Shown: positions 42,253 through 50,877, counted from the stretch's first letter. The stretch is DNA of 64,000 nucleotides from Chloroflexota bacterium (GCA_023423795.1 JAFAEX010000309.1:23811-87810); one strand, 5' to 3'. The notes: a model not told the origin generated them from the letters alone. Made by a program: numbers and translations.

Positions 42253-42762
42253 CTACCGCCCTTCGCGTTCGCTCCCGGCCTGCGCGGCGAGCCAGGCCGC
42301 GATCATCCGCTCGTCGTGCGGAAAGGCCAGGTCCGGCAGCGCGTCTGCCGCGAACCAGCCGACCTCCACCAGGTCGTCGCCAGCGACCGGCGTCCCGCTG
42401 AACGCGCGCACGGGGAACACGGCGAGAACCACCGTCTCGCCCGGGGCTGAGATGAGCGCCAGCAGCGGCGCCAGCTCGACGTCGAGCCCGACTTCTTCTT
42501 TCGCCTCGCGGATCGCGGCGTCCTCGACTACCTCGCCACGCTCGACGAACCCCGCCGGAAAGCTCCAGCGGCCCGGCGAACGCACGCCCGGCCCGCGCCG
42601 CCCGAGCAGCACCCGTCCGTCGTCCACGATGAGGACCGCGACCGCCAGCTTCGGGTCGAGGTAGCTGACCGTCCCGCAGCGCAGGCAGACCGGGCGTTCG
42701 CGCGCCTCCACCTTGCGGCGTTCGGTCGGGCCGCCGCACTGCTGGCAATACACGGCCTCCAT
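42253..42762 (-). CDS. Zinc-ribbon Nudix hydrolase (NudC-like)
   Basis: 169 residues. The N-terminal zinc ribbon is CQQC...CLRC, followed by the DPKLAVAVLIVDDGRVLLGR strand and the Nudix box GFVERGEVVEDAAIREAKEE followed by VGL, complete. It hydrolyses a nucleoside diphosphate linked to another moiety, such as NADH, ADP-ribose or an NTP. ATG 42762 is chosen because AAAGG lies 8 bases upstream; an ATG two codons earlier (42768) is almost inside that site. It lies about 70 bases beyond the ThDP enzyme stop, with a hairpin between. Confidence 0.85.
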   Translation of the reverse strand: MEAVYCQQCGGPTERRKVEARERPVCLRCGTVSYLDPKLAVAVLIVDDGRVLLGRRGPGVRSPGRWSFPAGFVERGEVVEDAAIREAKEEVGLDVELAPLLALISAPGETVVLAVFPVRAFSGTPVAGDDLVEVGWFAADALPDLAFPHDERMIAAWLAAQAGSEREGR

Positions 42763-42777
42763 CGGCATCCTTTCCGG

Positions 42778-42814
42778 ACGCGAACGCCGCCGGGGATTCC
42801 GGCGGCGCTCGCGT
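42778..42814 (-). terminator. Hairpin between ThDP enzyme and Nudix genes
   Basis: Arms 42778-42793 and 42799-42814 match at 15 of 16 positions around the loop GGATT. It lies 18 bases beyond the ThDP enzyme stop and just before the Nudix ribosome site. Confidence 0.55.
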
Positions 42815-42832
42815 GGCTCACGTTTCGATTTC

Positions 42833-44503
42833 CTAGCGAAGCCCGAGCGCCGTCCACGGGTTCGGCACCGGGTTCATCGGGATCTCGATCAGCGTCGGCT
42901 CGTGCGCCCGGATCGCCTCGCCGATCTCCCGTTCCAGCGCGGCCGGGCTTTCGGCGCGCCGGCCGGCGACGCCGAAGCTCTCGGCCAGCTTGCCGAAGTC
43001 CGGGTTGAGCAGGTCGGAGGCGATCGTCCGGCCGCCGAACGATTCGTGCTGGATGCGGCGGACGTTGCCGAAGGCGTTGTCGTTGAACACAAGCACGACG
43101 GCCGGGATCTGGTGGCGCACCATCGTCGAGAGTTCGTTCAGGCAGAAGCCGAAGCCGCCGTCGCCGTTGACCGACACCACCGGTACGTCGGGCCGGGCCA
43201 CCTGCGCGCCGAGCGCGGTCGGGAAGCCGTAGCCGAGCGTCCCCTGGTAGCCCGGCGTCACCCACGTCCGCGGCTCGTAGATCGGGAGCGCGAGGTTCGA
43301 CCAGTACCCGATCTGCGTCATCTCCGAAACGATGATGCCCTCGTCCGGCAGCGCCCGCCGGATCGCCATCGCGTACTCGGCCTGCGGCCCGACGGCCATC
43401 GCCCGCGCGAAATGGTGCTCCTTCAGCGCGGTCAGCTCGACTTCGCGGGACGGGCGTTCGCTCCCGCTCGACTCCACCAGCCCGGACAGCGCGGCCAGCG
43501 CCGCCGCGGCGTCGGCCTCGATCGCGACCGTCGCCGGGTAGTTGCGCGACAACTCCTCGGCGTCGATGTCGATCTGGATCACCGTCCGGCCCGGCCCGAT
43601 CGCCCACTTCGAGGTCGTCGGATCGACGAAGCGGGTGCCCACCGCGAGGATCACGTCGGCCTCCGGCAGGAGATCCATGCCGCCGAGGATCGACTGCGCG
43701 AGGTAGTGCCGGTCGGAGAGCGCGCCCTTGCCGTTGGCGGTCATCACCACCGGCGCCTGCAGCGCTTCGGCCAGCCGGCGCAGGTCGTCCCACGCGCCGC
43801 CGCGCACGACGCCGCCACCCGCCCAGATCAGCGTCGACTTCGCTCCCGCGAGCATCGCCGCCGCCCGCTCCAGCAACTCGGGATCGCCCGCAACGGGCGC
43901 CGGCAGGACGGCCGGCGAGAGCAGCTCGACCTCCGCCTCGGCGAAGAGGGTATCCGGCGGGATCTCGATCTCGACCGGGCGCGGGCGGCCACTGCGCAGT
44001 TCCGCGAACGCATCGCGGACCAGCGCCGGCACCTCGCCCGGCGTGACGGCCCGCCGCGCCCACTTGGTGACGGAGCGGACCATGCCGAGCTGGTTCGGGA
44101 TCTCGTGGAGCAACCCGCGCCCGAACTCGATCATGTCGGACTGGATCTGGCCGGTCACGCACAGTACCGGCGAGTTGCATGCGTAGGCGGTGGACAGCGC
44201 CGCCGTGGCGTTGAGCAACCCCGGACCGGGAACGACGAGGCAGGTACCGACCTCGCCGGTGACGCGGGCGTACCCGTCCGCCATGTAGGCCGCGCCCTGC
44301 TCGTGCCGGGTGTGCAGCACCCGGATGCGGTCCTGGCTGGCATGGAGCGCGTCGAACGCGCCGTCGAGCTGGACGCCGGGCAGCCCGAACAAGGTATGGA
44401 CGCCTTCGCCGATCAACGATTCGACCAGCGCCTGGCCGCCCGTCATCCGGCACGCGGCGAGTGCTCCCGCCGTCGCGACGGCCCGTTCTTCGACCTCGAC
44501 CAC
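42833..44503 (-). CDS. Thiamine diphosphate enzyme of the acetolactate synthase family
   Basis: 556 residues with the three ThDP-enzyme domains. Seen: N-terminal LFGLPGVQLDGAFDAL and the activating glutamate in HTRHEQGAAYMADGYARVTG; central FAD/NAD-like domain (LIWAGGGVVRGGAWDDLRRL); C-terminal ThDP/Mg motif SVNGDGGFGFCLNELSTMVR followed by VLVFNDNAFGNVRRIQ. GTG 44503 has GGGAGGA upstream; an ATG at 44446 would cut off 19 residues. No regulatory subunit gene (ilvN) is nearby, so it may be a catabolic or other decarboxylase/synthase rather than the biosynthetic enzyme. The substrate is open. Confidence 0.85.
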   Translation of the reverse strand: MVEVEERAVATAGALAACRMTGGQALVESLIGEGVHTLFGLPGVQLDGAFDALHASQDRIRVLHTRHEQGAAYMADGYARVTGEVGTCLVVPGPGLLNATAALSTAYACNSPVLCVTGQIQSDMIEFGRGLLHEIPNQLGMVRSVTKWARRAVTPGEVPALVRDAFAELRSGRPRPVEIEIPPDTLFAEAEVELLSPAVLPAPVAGDPELLERAAAMLAGAKSTLIWAGGGVVRGGAWDDLRRLAEALQAPVVMTANGKGALSDRHYLAQSILGGMDLLPEADVILAVGTRFVDPTTSKWAIGPGRTVIQIDIDAEELSRNYPATVAIEADAAAALAALSGLVESSGSERPSREVELTALKEHHFARAMAVGPQAEYAMAIRRALPDEGIIVSEMTQIGYWSNLALPIYEPRTWVTPGYQGTLGYGFPTALGAQVARPDVPVVSVNGDGGFGFCLNELSTMVRHQIPAVVLVFNDNAFGNVRRIQHESFGGRTIASDLLNPDFGKLAESFGVAGRRAESPAALEREIGEAIRAHEPTLIEIPMNPVPNPWTALGLR

Positions 44504-44615
44504 CCCGAATCCTCCCGCATGCGCGGCGCTCCCCTCGTCGGGATACCGCTCAACGTCGTCGAATGCCGCGGCATTGTACGTCGCGCCCGAACCGCCGACG
44601 AACCGGAGACCGGGT

Positions 44616-45017
44616 TCAGCGCTCGCGCCGGACGGCCGGGGTGGTGCCGCTGGTGTGCAACGCATGAAGGTCATCGACGATGCGCTCGACCGCCCGGCGC
44701 ACCTCGGCCGGCAGCTCATCGATCCGGGCCGACAGGCCGACGACCACCGGCTTGACCGCCTCGGCGTCACCCGGCAGTTCGTGCGCTTCCAGTTCGCCGG
44801 CCGCGACCAGCAATTCGACGTGGCTCATGCGCAGGGCTTCGGCCAGCCTCCGGCGCACCTCGACGTCGGGAAGCTGTACGCGGCCCCGTTCCATATTGGA
44901 GAGGTAGGTCTGGCTGATCCCGGCGCGTTTCGCCAGTTCGACCTGGCTCAATCCGAGCGCCAAACGCCGCTCCTTGAGCAGGACTCCGATCCCGCCGTGG
45001 ACCACTCGAGCGCTCAT
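44616..45017 (-). CDS. XRE-family transcriptional regulator
   Basis: 133 residues. The N-terminal Cro/CI-type HTH is clear: IGVLLKERRLALGLSQVELA, KRAGISQTYLSNMERGRVQL. The C-terminal half (about residues 75-133) is helical, VGLSARIDELPAEVRRAVER, and may bind a ligand or dimerise. ATG 45017 is used with GGGGAC upstream; a TTG at 45035 is possible. It is divergent from the four-thioredoxin gene across 337 bases with several dyads, so it may control itself and that gene. Confidence 0.82.
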   Translation of the reverse strand: MSARVVHGGIGVLLKERRLALGLSQVELAKRAGISQTYLSNMERGRVQLPDVEVRRRLAEALRMSHVELLVAAGELEAHELPGDAEAVKPVVVGLSARIDELPAEVRRAVERIVDDLHALHTSGTTPAVRRER

Positions 45018-45055
45018 CCGCCGTCCCCGCAGCAATATCTCATGGCGTTACCTGA

Positions 45056-45191
45056 ACTATACCGGACTGAATAGACGCACGGATCGGGCGCGGCATCCGT
45101 ACCCGACAGTTCTGGCGTTGGCCAGAATTCCCCGACGTGATGCCGCTTTCGACCAAAAACGAACCGATCCGGAAACCGTAATATATCGGTT
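45056..45191. promoter_or_regulatory. Dyads and -10 elements between XRE and thioredoxin-array genes
   Basis: On the minus strand TATAGT (45061-45056) is a good -10 for the XRE gene, though no -35 is clear. TTCTGGC-GTTG-GCCAGAA (45110-45127) is a 7-bp dyad. AACCG (45174-45178) and CGGTT (45187-45191) frame an AT-rich 8-mer. Either dyad could be the XRE operator. This AT-rich gap contrasts with the GC-rich surroundings. Confidence 0.4.
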
Positions 45192-45233
45192 ATAGAACAA
45201 CGCGTACCACGTTTGGTGGATTCTGTTCAGCTG

Positions 45234-45262
45234 TTCCCATCCAAAACCCTGCGTGATACACT
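45234..45262 (+). promoter_or_regulatory. Extended -10 promoter for the thioredoxin-array gene
   Basis: TTCCCA (45234-45239), 17-base spacer, TACACT (45257-45262) with TG one base upstream of it (extended -10). About 90 bases before ATG 45355. Confidence 0.45.
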
Positions 45263-45354
45263 GCGTCGAATCCGCTACTACGGGCGATTTCCGGTTGCGG
45301 TTTGATTGGTCGCTTTGTGTGGCCACCGCCGGAACCACGCCAGGGGTGCCGCCT

Positions 45355-47802
45355 ATGGATGCGTTGCTCGTCATTGCCCGCCTCGTGCTCGCGGGCACCT
45401 TCATCGTTTCGGGGGTCGCGAAACTCGCCGACCTTCCCGGTTCGCGCAAGGCCGTTGCCTCGTTCGGCGTGCCGGAACGCTGGGCGGCGCCCGCCGGGGT
45501 CGCGTTGCCGATCGTCGAATTGGTGCTGGCCGTCCTGCTGCTGCCGGTCGCGACCGCGACACTGGGCGCGGTCGGGCTGCTGGCGCTGCTGATCGCCTTC
45601 ATCATCGGCATCGGCATCAACCTTTCGCGTGGCAACAAGCCCGACTGCCACTGCTTCGGCCAGTTGAGCCGGGAGCCGATCGGGCGCAACACCATCATCC
45701 GGAACGTCGTGCTCGCGGCGATCGCGCTGTTCGTCGCTGCCAGCGGGTTGGCGGGCAACCCGGGCCCGAGCCTCTTCGCGTGGACGGAGGACCTCGCCGT
45801 GCTGCAATGGGTGCTGCTCGCGTTGGTGATCGTCGAGGCGCTCGTCCTCGCCGGCGTGGTCTGGCTGCTGGTCCACCTGCTGGGCCAGAACGGCCGCCTG
45901 CTGGTCCGGCTCGACAACATCGAGACCGCGCTCGAGGACGCCGACATCGACTTCGATGACGACGATGAAGACGACGAAGACGAGGAGGACGAGGACGAAG
46001 GGCTGCCGATCGGCGCGCCCGCCCCGGCCTTCACCCTCACCGGCCTCTACGGCGAAACCGCCACGCTCGATTCGCTGCGGGCGCGCGGCAACCCCGTGCT
46101 GCTGGTCTTCTCCGACCCGACCTGCGGACCCTGCAACGGCCTGATGCCGGACGTCGGCAAGTGGCAGCGCGAGCACCCCGGCAAGCTCACCGTGGCCGTC
46201 GTCAGTCGGGGCAACGTCGATTCCAACAAGTCGAAGGCCAGCGAGCACGGCCTGACCAACGTCCTGCTCCAGAAGGACAACGAGATCGCCGACGAATACC
46301 GCACCTTCGGCACCCCGACCGCCGTGCTCGTCTCGTCCGACGGCCTCGTCGCCAGCGGCGCGGCCGGCGGCGGCGACGCGATCCGCCGCCTCGTGAACGA
46401 CGCTGTCGCCGGCAAGATCCCCAACCCGACGCGGATCGACCCGCAGGCGATCGCGCCGAAGCCCGCCGCCCGGCCGCAGGCGCGCAACGCCCCGGGCGCG
46501 GCCAATATCGGCAAGCCGGCCCCGGTGCTCGAACTGCCCGATCTCGACGGCAAGACCGTCAAGCTGGCGGACTTCAAGGGCGAGCCGACCGCGCTGCTGT
46601 TCTGGAACCCCGGCTGCGGCTTCTGCCAGCGCATGCTGGACGACCTCAAGGCGTGGGAGGCCGACCCGCCGGCGGGCGCGCCGAAGCTGCTGGTCGTTTC
46701 GACCGGCGACGCCGCGGCAAACCGCGCCCACGGCCTGCAATCCCCGATCGTGCTCGACGACGGCTTCAACGCCGGCCGCTCCTTCGGCGCCAGCGGCACC
46801 CCCTCGGCCGTGATGGTCGGCGCAGACGGCAATATCAAGTCCGCCGTCGCGGTCGGCGCCCCGGGCGTGCTCGGCCTGCTACGCAACGACCTTCCGGCGG
46901 TCGATCCCTCCCCGTCGCCCGCCCCGGCGGCGCGCCAGAACGGCAGCGGCGGGGCGGCGGTCGGCAAGCCCGCCCCGAACTTCGAGTTGCAGGACCTCGA
47001 CCTCAAGCAGGTCAAGTTGTCCGACTTCAAGGGGCACCCGACGGCGGTCCTGTTCTGGAACCCCGGTTGCGGCTTCTGCAACCGGATGGCGGACGACCTC
47101 AAGGCGTGGGAAGCGAACCCGCCCGCAGGCGCGCCGAAACTGGTCATCGTCTCGACCGGCGACGCCGAGCGCAACCGGGAGCAGGGCTTCTCGTCCCCGG
47201 TCTTGCTCGACGCCAACTTCAGCGTCGGCCGTTCCTTCGGGGCTAGCGGCACGCCGTCCGCCGTGCTGGTGGACGCCGACGGCACCATCAAGTCCGGGGT
47301 CGCCGTGGGCGCGCCGGCCGTGCTCGGCATCCTCCGCAACGAGGCTCCCGACGATTCCGGCAACGGCGCGGCCCGCGAGCCGGAGGTTCCGGCCGTCGGG
47401 TCGCCGGCCCCGGTCGTCCGCCTGCCGGACGTCAATGGCAACATGGTCGATCTGGCCGACCACCGCGGCACGCGCACGTTGCTGCTGTTCTGGAACCCCG
47501 GCTGCGGCTTCTGCCAGCGCATGGTGGACGACCTGAAGGCGTGGGAAGCCAATCGCCCGGAGGGCGCGCCGAAGCTGATGCTGGTCGCCGCCGGCTCGGC
47601 CGAGGACAACAAGGCGCTCGGGCTGCGCTCGCCGATCCTGCTCGACTCGACGTTCAGCGTCGGCCGCTCGTTGGGCTCGACCGGCACCCCGTCGGCGATC
47701 CTGATCGACGCAAAGGGCAACGTCGCGTCGGAACTCGCCGTCGGCGCTCCGGGCGTGATGGAGCTGGCGCGCTCTGCTCCCGAAAAGTCGGCGACTGCCT
47801 GA
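45355..47802 (+). CDS. MauE/DoxX-type membrane domain fused to four thioredoxin-like domains
   Basis: 815 residues. Residues 1-190: about five membrane segments with the MauE/DoxX pattern (VLAGTFIVSGVAKLADLPGS, and DCHCFGQLS with two cysteines). Residues about 198-215: a run of Asp and Glu. Then four TlpA/peroxiredoxin-like domains with active sites CGPC (257-260), CGFC (421-424), CGFC (572-575) and CGFC (717-720), separated by Pro/Ala linkers. Domains 2-4 share FWNPGCGFC, DDLKAWEA and a cis-proline GTPSA, so they look like recent internal duplications. Topology suggests the array lies outside the membrane, passing electrons or reducing disulfides. Most relatives have one or two such domains. 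ATG 45355 follows CAGGGGTG. Confidence 0.87.
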   Translation: MDALLVIARLVLAGTFIVSGVAKLADLPGSRKAVASFGVPERWAAPAGVALPIVELVLAVLLLPVATATLGAVGLLALLIAFIIGIGINLSRGNKPDCHCFGQLSREPIGRNTIIRNVVLAAIALFVAASGLAGNPGPSLFAWTEDLAVLQWVLLALVIVEALVLAGVVWLLVHLLGQNGRLLVRLDNIETALEDADIDFDDDDEDDEDEEDEDEGLPIGAPAPAFTLTGLYGETATLDSLRARGNPVLLVFSDPTCGPCNGLMPDVGKWQREHPGKLTVAVVSRGNVDSNKSKASEHGLTNVLLQKDNEIADEYRTFGTPTAVLVSSDGLVASGAAGGGDAIRRLVNDAVAGKIPNPTRIDPQAIAPKPAARPQARNAPGAANIGKPAPVLELPDLDGKTVKLADFKGEPTALLFWNPGCGFCQRMLDDLKAWEADPPAGAPKLLVVSTGDAAANRAHGLQSPIVLDDGFNAGRSFGASGTPSAVMVGADGNIKSAVAVGAPGVLGLLRNDLPAVDPSPSPAPAARQNGSGGAAVGKPAPNFELQDLDLKQVKLSDFKGHPTAVLFWNPGCGFCNRMADDLKAWEANPPAGAPKLVIVSTGDAERNREQGFSSPVLLDANFSVGRSFGASGTPSAVLVDADGTIKSGVAVGAPAVLGILRNEAPDDSGNGAAREPEVPAVGSPAPVVRLPDVNGNMVDLADHRGTRTLLLFWNPGCGFCQRMVDDLKAWEANRPEGAPKLMLVAAGSAEDNKALGLRSPILLDSTFSVGRSLGSTGTPSAILIDAKGNVASELAVGAPGVMELARSAPEKSATA

Positions 47803-47808
47803 TCCGCC

Positions 47809-47875
47809 AACGCGGACACGCAAATCGACGCCCCGGCCGTTCAACGGCCGGGGCGTCGATTTGCGTGTCCGCGTT
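47809..47875 (+). terminator. Perfect 31-bp hairpin after the thioredoxin-array gene
   Basis: Arms 47809-47839 and 47845-47875 are exact reverse complements over 31 bases around the loop TTCAA, beginning 7 bases after the stop. No T-run follows. Unusually long for a terminator; sequence unlike the other repeat families here. Confidence 0.85.
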
Positions 47876-47951
47876 CTGAATGGGGCCACGGCGTCACGGG
47901 CGGGCGCACCGGCAGCGAACAGCCGGTCTCCGTGCAACAAGCCGACGACGA

Positions 47952-47985
47952 CGAAGGAGGGCACAGATCCCTCCCCTACGACGGT
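47952..47985. repeat. Single arm of the second repeat family
   Basis: GGAGGGCACAGATCCCTCCC and the bases after it match the right arm of the 51045-51075 hairpin with one change. No partner arm is visible within the gap, so it is a fragment. Confidence 0.65.
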
Positions 47986-48011
47986 GATCGGTACGCTCCC
48001 ATCGGTTTCGG

Positions 48012-48380
48012 CTATGACCGGCGCGCATCTCCGGCGTCCGCCGGGCCGGGCGCTTCGACGGCGCTGTCGGTTGGCGGCTGCGCGCACGGCTCGACGTGCC
48101 AAATGACCTCCGCGCCGCCGGCCAGCGACAATTCCCCGAGGAAATCGGCCAGCCGCTCGCGTTCCACGTAGTAGCTGTTCTCATGCGGCTCCAGCGCGGC
48201 CGATTCGAGCCGCGTCACCACGACGTACCAGCGCGGCCGGGCGGCGTTCGCCTCGGCCCAGGGCAGCCCGTGCCGGTAGTGGTAGCGGCTGCCGCGCGCG
48301 GCGCTCATCCAGTCCACCGGCGCCCAGCCGCTGCCGTCGGGGTTGTCCGGTATCCAGAGTCGGTCCGCCGTAGCGGTCAC
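48012..48380 (-). CDS. Conserved-looking protein of unknown function, coupled to merR
   Basis: 122 residues, soluble, aromatic-rich N-terminal half (LWIPDNPDGSGWAPVDWMSA, then YHYRHGLPWAEANAARPRWY and VVVTRLES). No known motif, no membrane segment. The GTG start overlaps the stop of the MerR gene (GTGA), so the two are translated together, which suggests this protein works with or is controlled by that regulator. Nothing in the sequence indicates the activity. Confidence 0.6.
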   Translation of the reverse strand: MTATADRLWIPDNPDGSGWAPVDWMSAARGSRYHYRHGLPWAEANAARPRWYVVVTRLESAALEPHENSYYVERERLADFLGELSLAGGAEVIWHVEPCAQPPTDSAVEAPGPADAGDARRS

Positions 48381-48946
48381 GGGCGTCCCCCGGGGTAGGC
48401 GGCGTCCGGCCGCACCTGGTCCTGCACCAGCATCTTGATCGCCTCCACCAGGGCGAACAGTTTGTAGTCGCGGCGTCCGCCGCGCTCGCGCACGTGTAGT
48501 TCGAGGTCCGGCAGCAACTCGATACGCCGCCAGAGGTCCTCCACCGGTTCCTCGTCGATCTCGAGCATCGCCGACAAGTCCCGTTCGGTCAGGTTCCCGA
48601 GCCGCTCCCGGATCTGCGCCAGCGGCAGGTGCTGCTGGCGCAGCAGCGCGATCGCCTTCAACCGGACGAGGTGCTCGGCGTCGTAGGTCGCGCCAGGGCC
48701 GCGCCCGTGGGCGGGCGGCAGCAGCCCTTCCTGGATGTAGTAGCGGATCGTGCGCGCCGGAATCTCGGTCTGGGCGACGAGGTCGTTCATCGTGTAGCGG
48801 AATGGGTCCGGCATCGTCGCCGGCCGGGCGGCGCTTCCCTTCGGCAACGGGCGGCCCCGGCTGGCCGCGCCACGTGCTGCGCCATTGGCCGCGCCATCGC
48901 GCTCGGCACCGCGGTTGCGTAGGGATTGCTGGTCGCGGTCGCTCAT
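48377..48946 (-). CDS. MerR-family transcriptional regulator
   Basis: 189 residues. After a 45-residue polar, Arg/Ala-rich leader comes the winged HTH: YTMNDLVAQTEIPARTIRYY, IQEGLLPPAHGRGPGATYDA, EHLVRLKAIALLRQQHLPLA. A helical dimerisation region and short effector part follow, with no cysteine cluster for metal binding. ATG 48946 is used; an internal ATG before PDPFRYTMND would remove the leader and may be the true start. Divergent from the BON-protein gene across 145 bases. Confidence 0.85.
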   Translation of the reverse strand: MSDRDQQSLRNRGAERDGAANGAARGAASRGRPLPKGSAARPATMPDPFRYTMNDLVAQTEIPARTIRYYIQEGLLPPAHGRGPGATYDAEHLVRLKAIALLRQQHLPLAQIRERLGNLTERDLSAMLEIDEEPVEDLWRRIELLPDLELHVRERGGRRDYKLFALVEAIKMLVQDQVRPDAAYPGGRP

Positions 48947-49091
48947 GGGCGGCAGCCTACCCGTCCTCGCGCTCGCTGTCACGGGACCTTTTCCCGCCGG
49001 CGGCGCGAAGTGGCGTACCCTACCGGTGCGCCGCCGCAGGCGGCGGTTCCGGGTACGAACGGCGCTTACCGGCGCGAGGAGGTTCCCGGCG

Positions 49092-49856
49092 ATGGATACC
49101 CGGCAGACGGCGCGTGACGAGTCCGGCATCGATGCGCTGGTGTCGCGGATGACCGCGGCCCTGGAGGACGTCGGCATCTTCGTCGGCGCGGAGATCGACG
49201 GCAACACCGTCGTCCTTTCCGGCGAGGTCGATTCCCCGGAGAACCGGCAGGCCGCGATGGACGTCGCGCGGGCCACCCTCGGTTCCGCCGGGGTGCGGTT
49301 GGTCGATGCCATCGACGTGATGGACATTGCGCCCGACAGCGTGTTCGAGGATTCTCCCCGGCTCTCCACCGACGACTACTGGGGCAACGAAACGGCGGGC
49401 GCCCCGCGCGACCCCAACCGGTCGCGGATGGAGTTCGATCCCGACTTCACCGACGACATCGGCACCACCGATTCGCAGGTCGCCGTCGAGGAGGGCGTGC
49501 CCTACTTCCCGCCGACCGATCCGGTGGTCCGCCCGGCGAACAACCCGGAAGAGCTGGATATCCTGAACGGGTTCGCGCCGGACGCGATGGACGACCCCGC
49601 CCTGCGCGATACTCCGCGCGGTGACGACGAGATCGCGCACGACGTCGCCCGCGCCTTGCGCAACGACGCCCTGACATCGGACCTGGCGATAGCCATCGGC
49701 GTGCGCGGCGGCGTCGTCGTGCTGCGCGGCGAGGTGCCGACGCTGGAGGACGCCGAGAACGCCGAGGCGGTCGCGAGCAACGTCGCTGGGGTGGTCGAAG
49801 TACGGGAGGAGCTGGCGATCGCGTCGATGCGCGACCAGCCACGAGCGGAGCGGTAG
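49092..49856 (+). CDS. Protein with two BON domains
   Basis: 254 residues. BON domain 1 (about residues 15-80): ALVSRMTAALEDVGIFVGAE, IDGNTVVLSGEVDSPENRQA. BON domain 2 (about residues 180-250): DDEIAHDVARALRNDALTSD, GVRGGVVVLRGEVPTLEDAE and NVAGVVEVREEL. The middle is acidic, Pro/Asp-rich and probably disordered. BON domains bind membranes or lipids. No signal peptide, so a cytoplasmic or membrane-surface role is likely. ATG 49092 follows GAGGAGG. The small membrane gene starts one base after its stop. Confidence 0.85.
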   Translation: MDTRQTARDESGIDALVSRMTAALEDVGIFVGAEIDGNTVVLSGEVDSPENRQAAMDVARATLGSAGVRLVDAIDVMDIAPDSVFEDSPRLSTDDYWGNETAGAPRDPNRSRMEFDPDFTDDIGTTDSQVAVEEGVPYFPPTDPVVRPANNPEELDILNGFAPDAMDDPALRDTPRGDDEIAHDVARALRNDALTSDLAIAIGVRGGVVVLRGEVPTLEDAENAEAVASNVAGVVEVREELAIASMRDQPRAER

Positions 49857-49857
49857 A

Positions 49858-50067
49858 TTGGCGTTCAACGTCCAGGCGTTGATCTGGTTCGGGGCGGCCG
49901 GCGGCGCCGCCGCATTCGGTATCCTGCTCCTGTGGCAGCGCTACGTGCGGCACGAGCCGCAGGCGGTGCGTTCGGGCGGCGCTTACACGCTTTTCGCGGT
50001 GTGCATGGTGCTGTTCGCGATCGGGGCGCTCGTCGTCGGATTCGTGAGCGCCGGGGTGGGACAGTGA
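49858..50067 (+). CDS. Small two-helix membrane protein
   Basis: 69 residues with two membrane segments (ALIWFGAAGGAAAFGILLLW and TLFAVCMVLFAIGALVVGFV) joined by a charged loop RYVRHEPQAVRSGG. TTG at 49858 follows the BON gene after one base, and the stop overlaps the GTG of btpA. Its place between two intact genes in a tight operon makes it a real gene. No family recognised. Confidence 0.65.
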   Translation: MAFNVQALIWFGAAGGAAAFGILLLWQRYVRHEPQAVRSGGAYTLFAVCMVLFAIGALVVGFVSAGVGQ

Positions 50068-50876
50068 CCGACACGAACCGAGGGGACGGGCCGTTCGCGC
50101 CGCGCGTGGTTGGGGTGATCCACCTTCCACCCCTGCCCGGATCGGCCCGCGGCGGCGCGAGCGGCGACCTCGACGCCCTGATCGACGGCGCGTCCCGGGA
50201 CGCCGCGGCGTGGGCCGAAGGCGGCGCGGACGCCCTCATCGTCGAGAACTTCGGCGACGCCCCGTTCCGCAAGGATGTCGTCGAGCCGCACGTCGTCTCC
50301 GCGATGACCGTTGCCGTCCTACGGGTGCGGGAGGCGTCGGGCCTGCCGGTCGGCGTCAACGTGCTGCGCAACGACGTGCTCTCCGCCGTTTCCGTCGCCG
50401 TGATGGCCGGGGGATCGTTCGTCCGCGCCAACGTCTACGTCGGCGCGGCGCTCACCGACCAGGGGCTGATCGAGGGCCGGGCCGCCGAAGTGCAGGACCT
50501 CATTCGGCGGCTTGGGGCGTCGGTCGCCGTTTGGGCGGATGTGGACGTCAAGCACGCCGCGCCGATCGCGCCGCGCCCGCTCGGCGACCTCGCGCAGGAC
50601 GCCGTCGAGCGCGGCCTCGCCTCGGCCGCCATCGTCACCGGGCGCGCCACCGGGCAGCCCGCCTCCCTCGACGACCTGCGCGCCGTCCGCGAGGCCGTGC
50701 CGGGCACACCGTTGTACGTCGGCAGCGGCGCATCCGCCGCCACGATCCCGTCGCTGCTCTCGGTCGCGGACGGCGTCATCGTGGGCACCGCGGCTAAGGT
50801 CGATGGCGTGCTCGCCAACCCGGTCGATCCCGAGCGCGTCAGGGTGATGGTCGCCGCCGCACTTGCTCCTCGCTGA
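50064..50876 (+). CDS. BtpA/SgcQ-family TIM-barrel protein
   Basis: 270 residues. Family marks: VVGVIHLPPLPGSARGG at the N-terminus, GGADALIVENFGDAPF, GLPVGVNVLRNDVLSAVSVA, FVRANVYVGAALTDQGLIEG, VWADVDVKHAAPIAPRPLGD and PLYVGSGASAATIPSLLSVA. BtpA was named for photosystem I biogenesis in cyanobacteria, but most members occur in non-photosynthetic bacteria and archaea, probably as sugar or nucleoside enzymes. The GTG start overlaps the stop of the membrane gene. It ends 2 bases before the MITE-like element. Confidence 0.88.
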   Translation: MTDTNRGDGPFAPRVVGVIHLPPLPGSARGGASGDLDALIDGASRDAAAWAEGGADALIVENFGDAPFRKDVVEPHVVSAMTVAVLRVREASGLPVGVNVLRNDVLSAVSVAVMAGGSFVRANVYVGAALTDQGLIEGRAAEVQDLIRRLGASVAVWADVDVKHAAPIAPRPLGDLAQDAVERGLASAAIVTGRATGQPASLDDLRAVREAVPGTPLYVGSGASAATIPSLLSVADGVIVGTAAKVDGVLANPVDPERVRVMVAAALAPR

Positions 50877-50877
50877 G

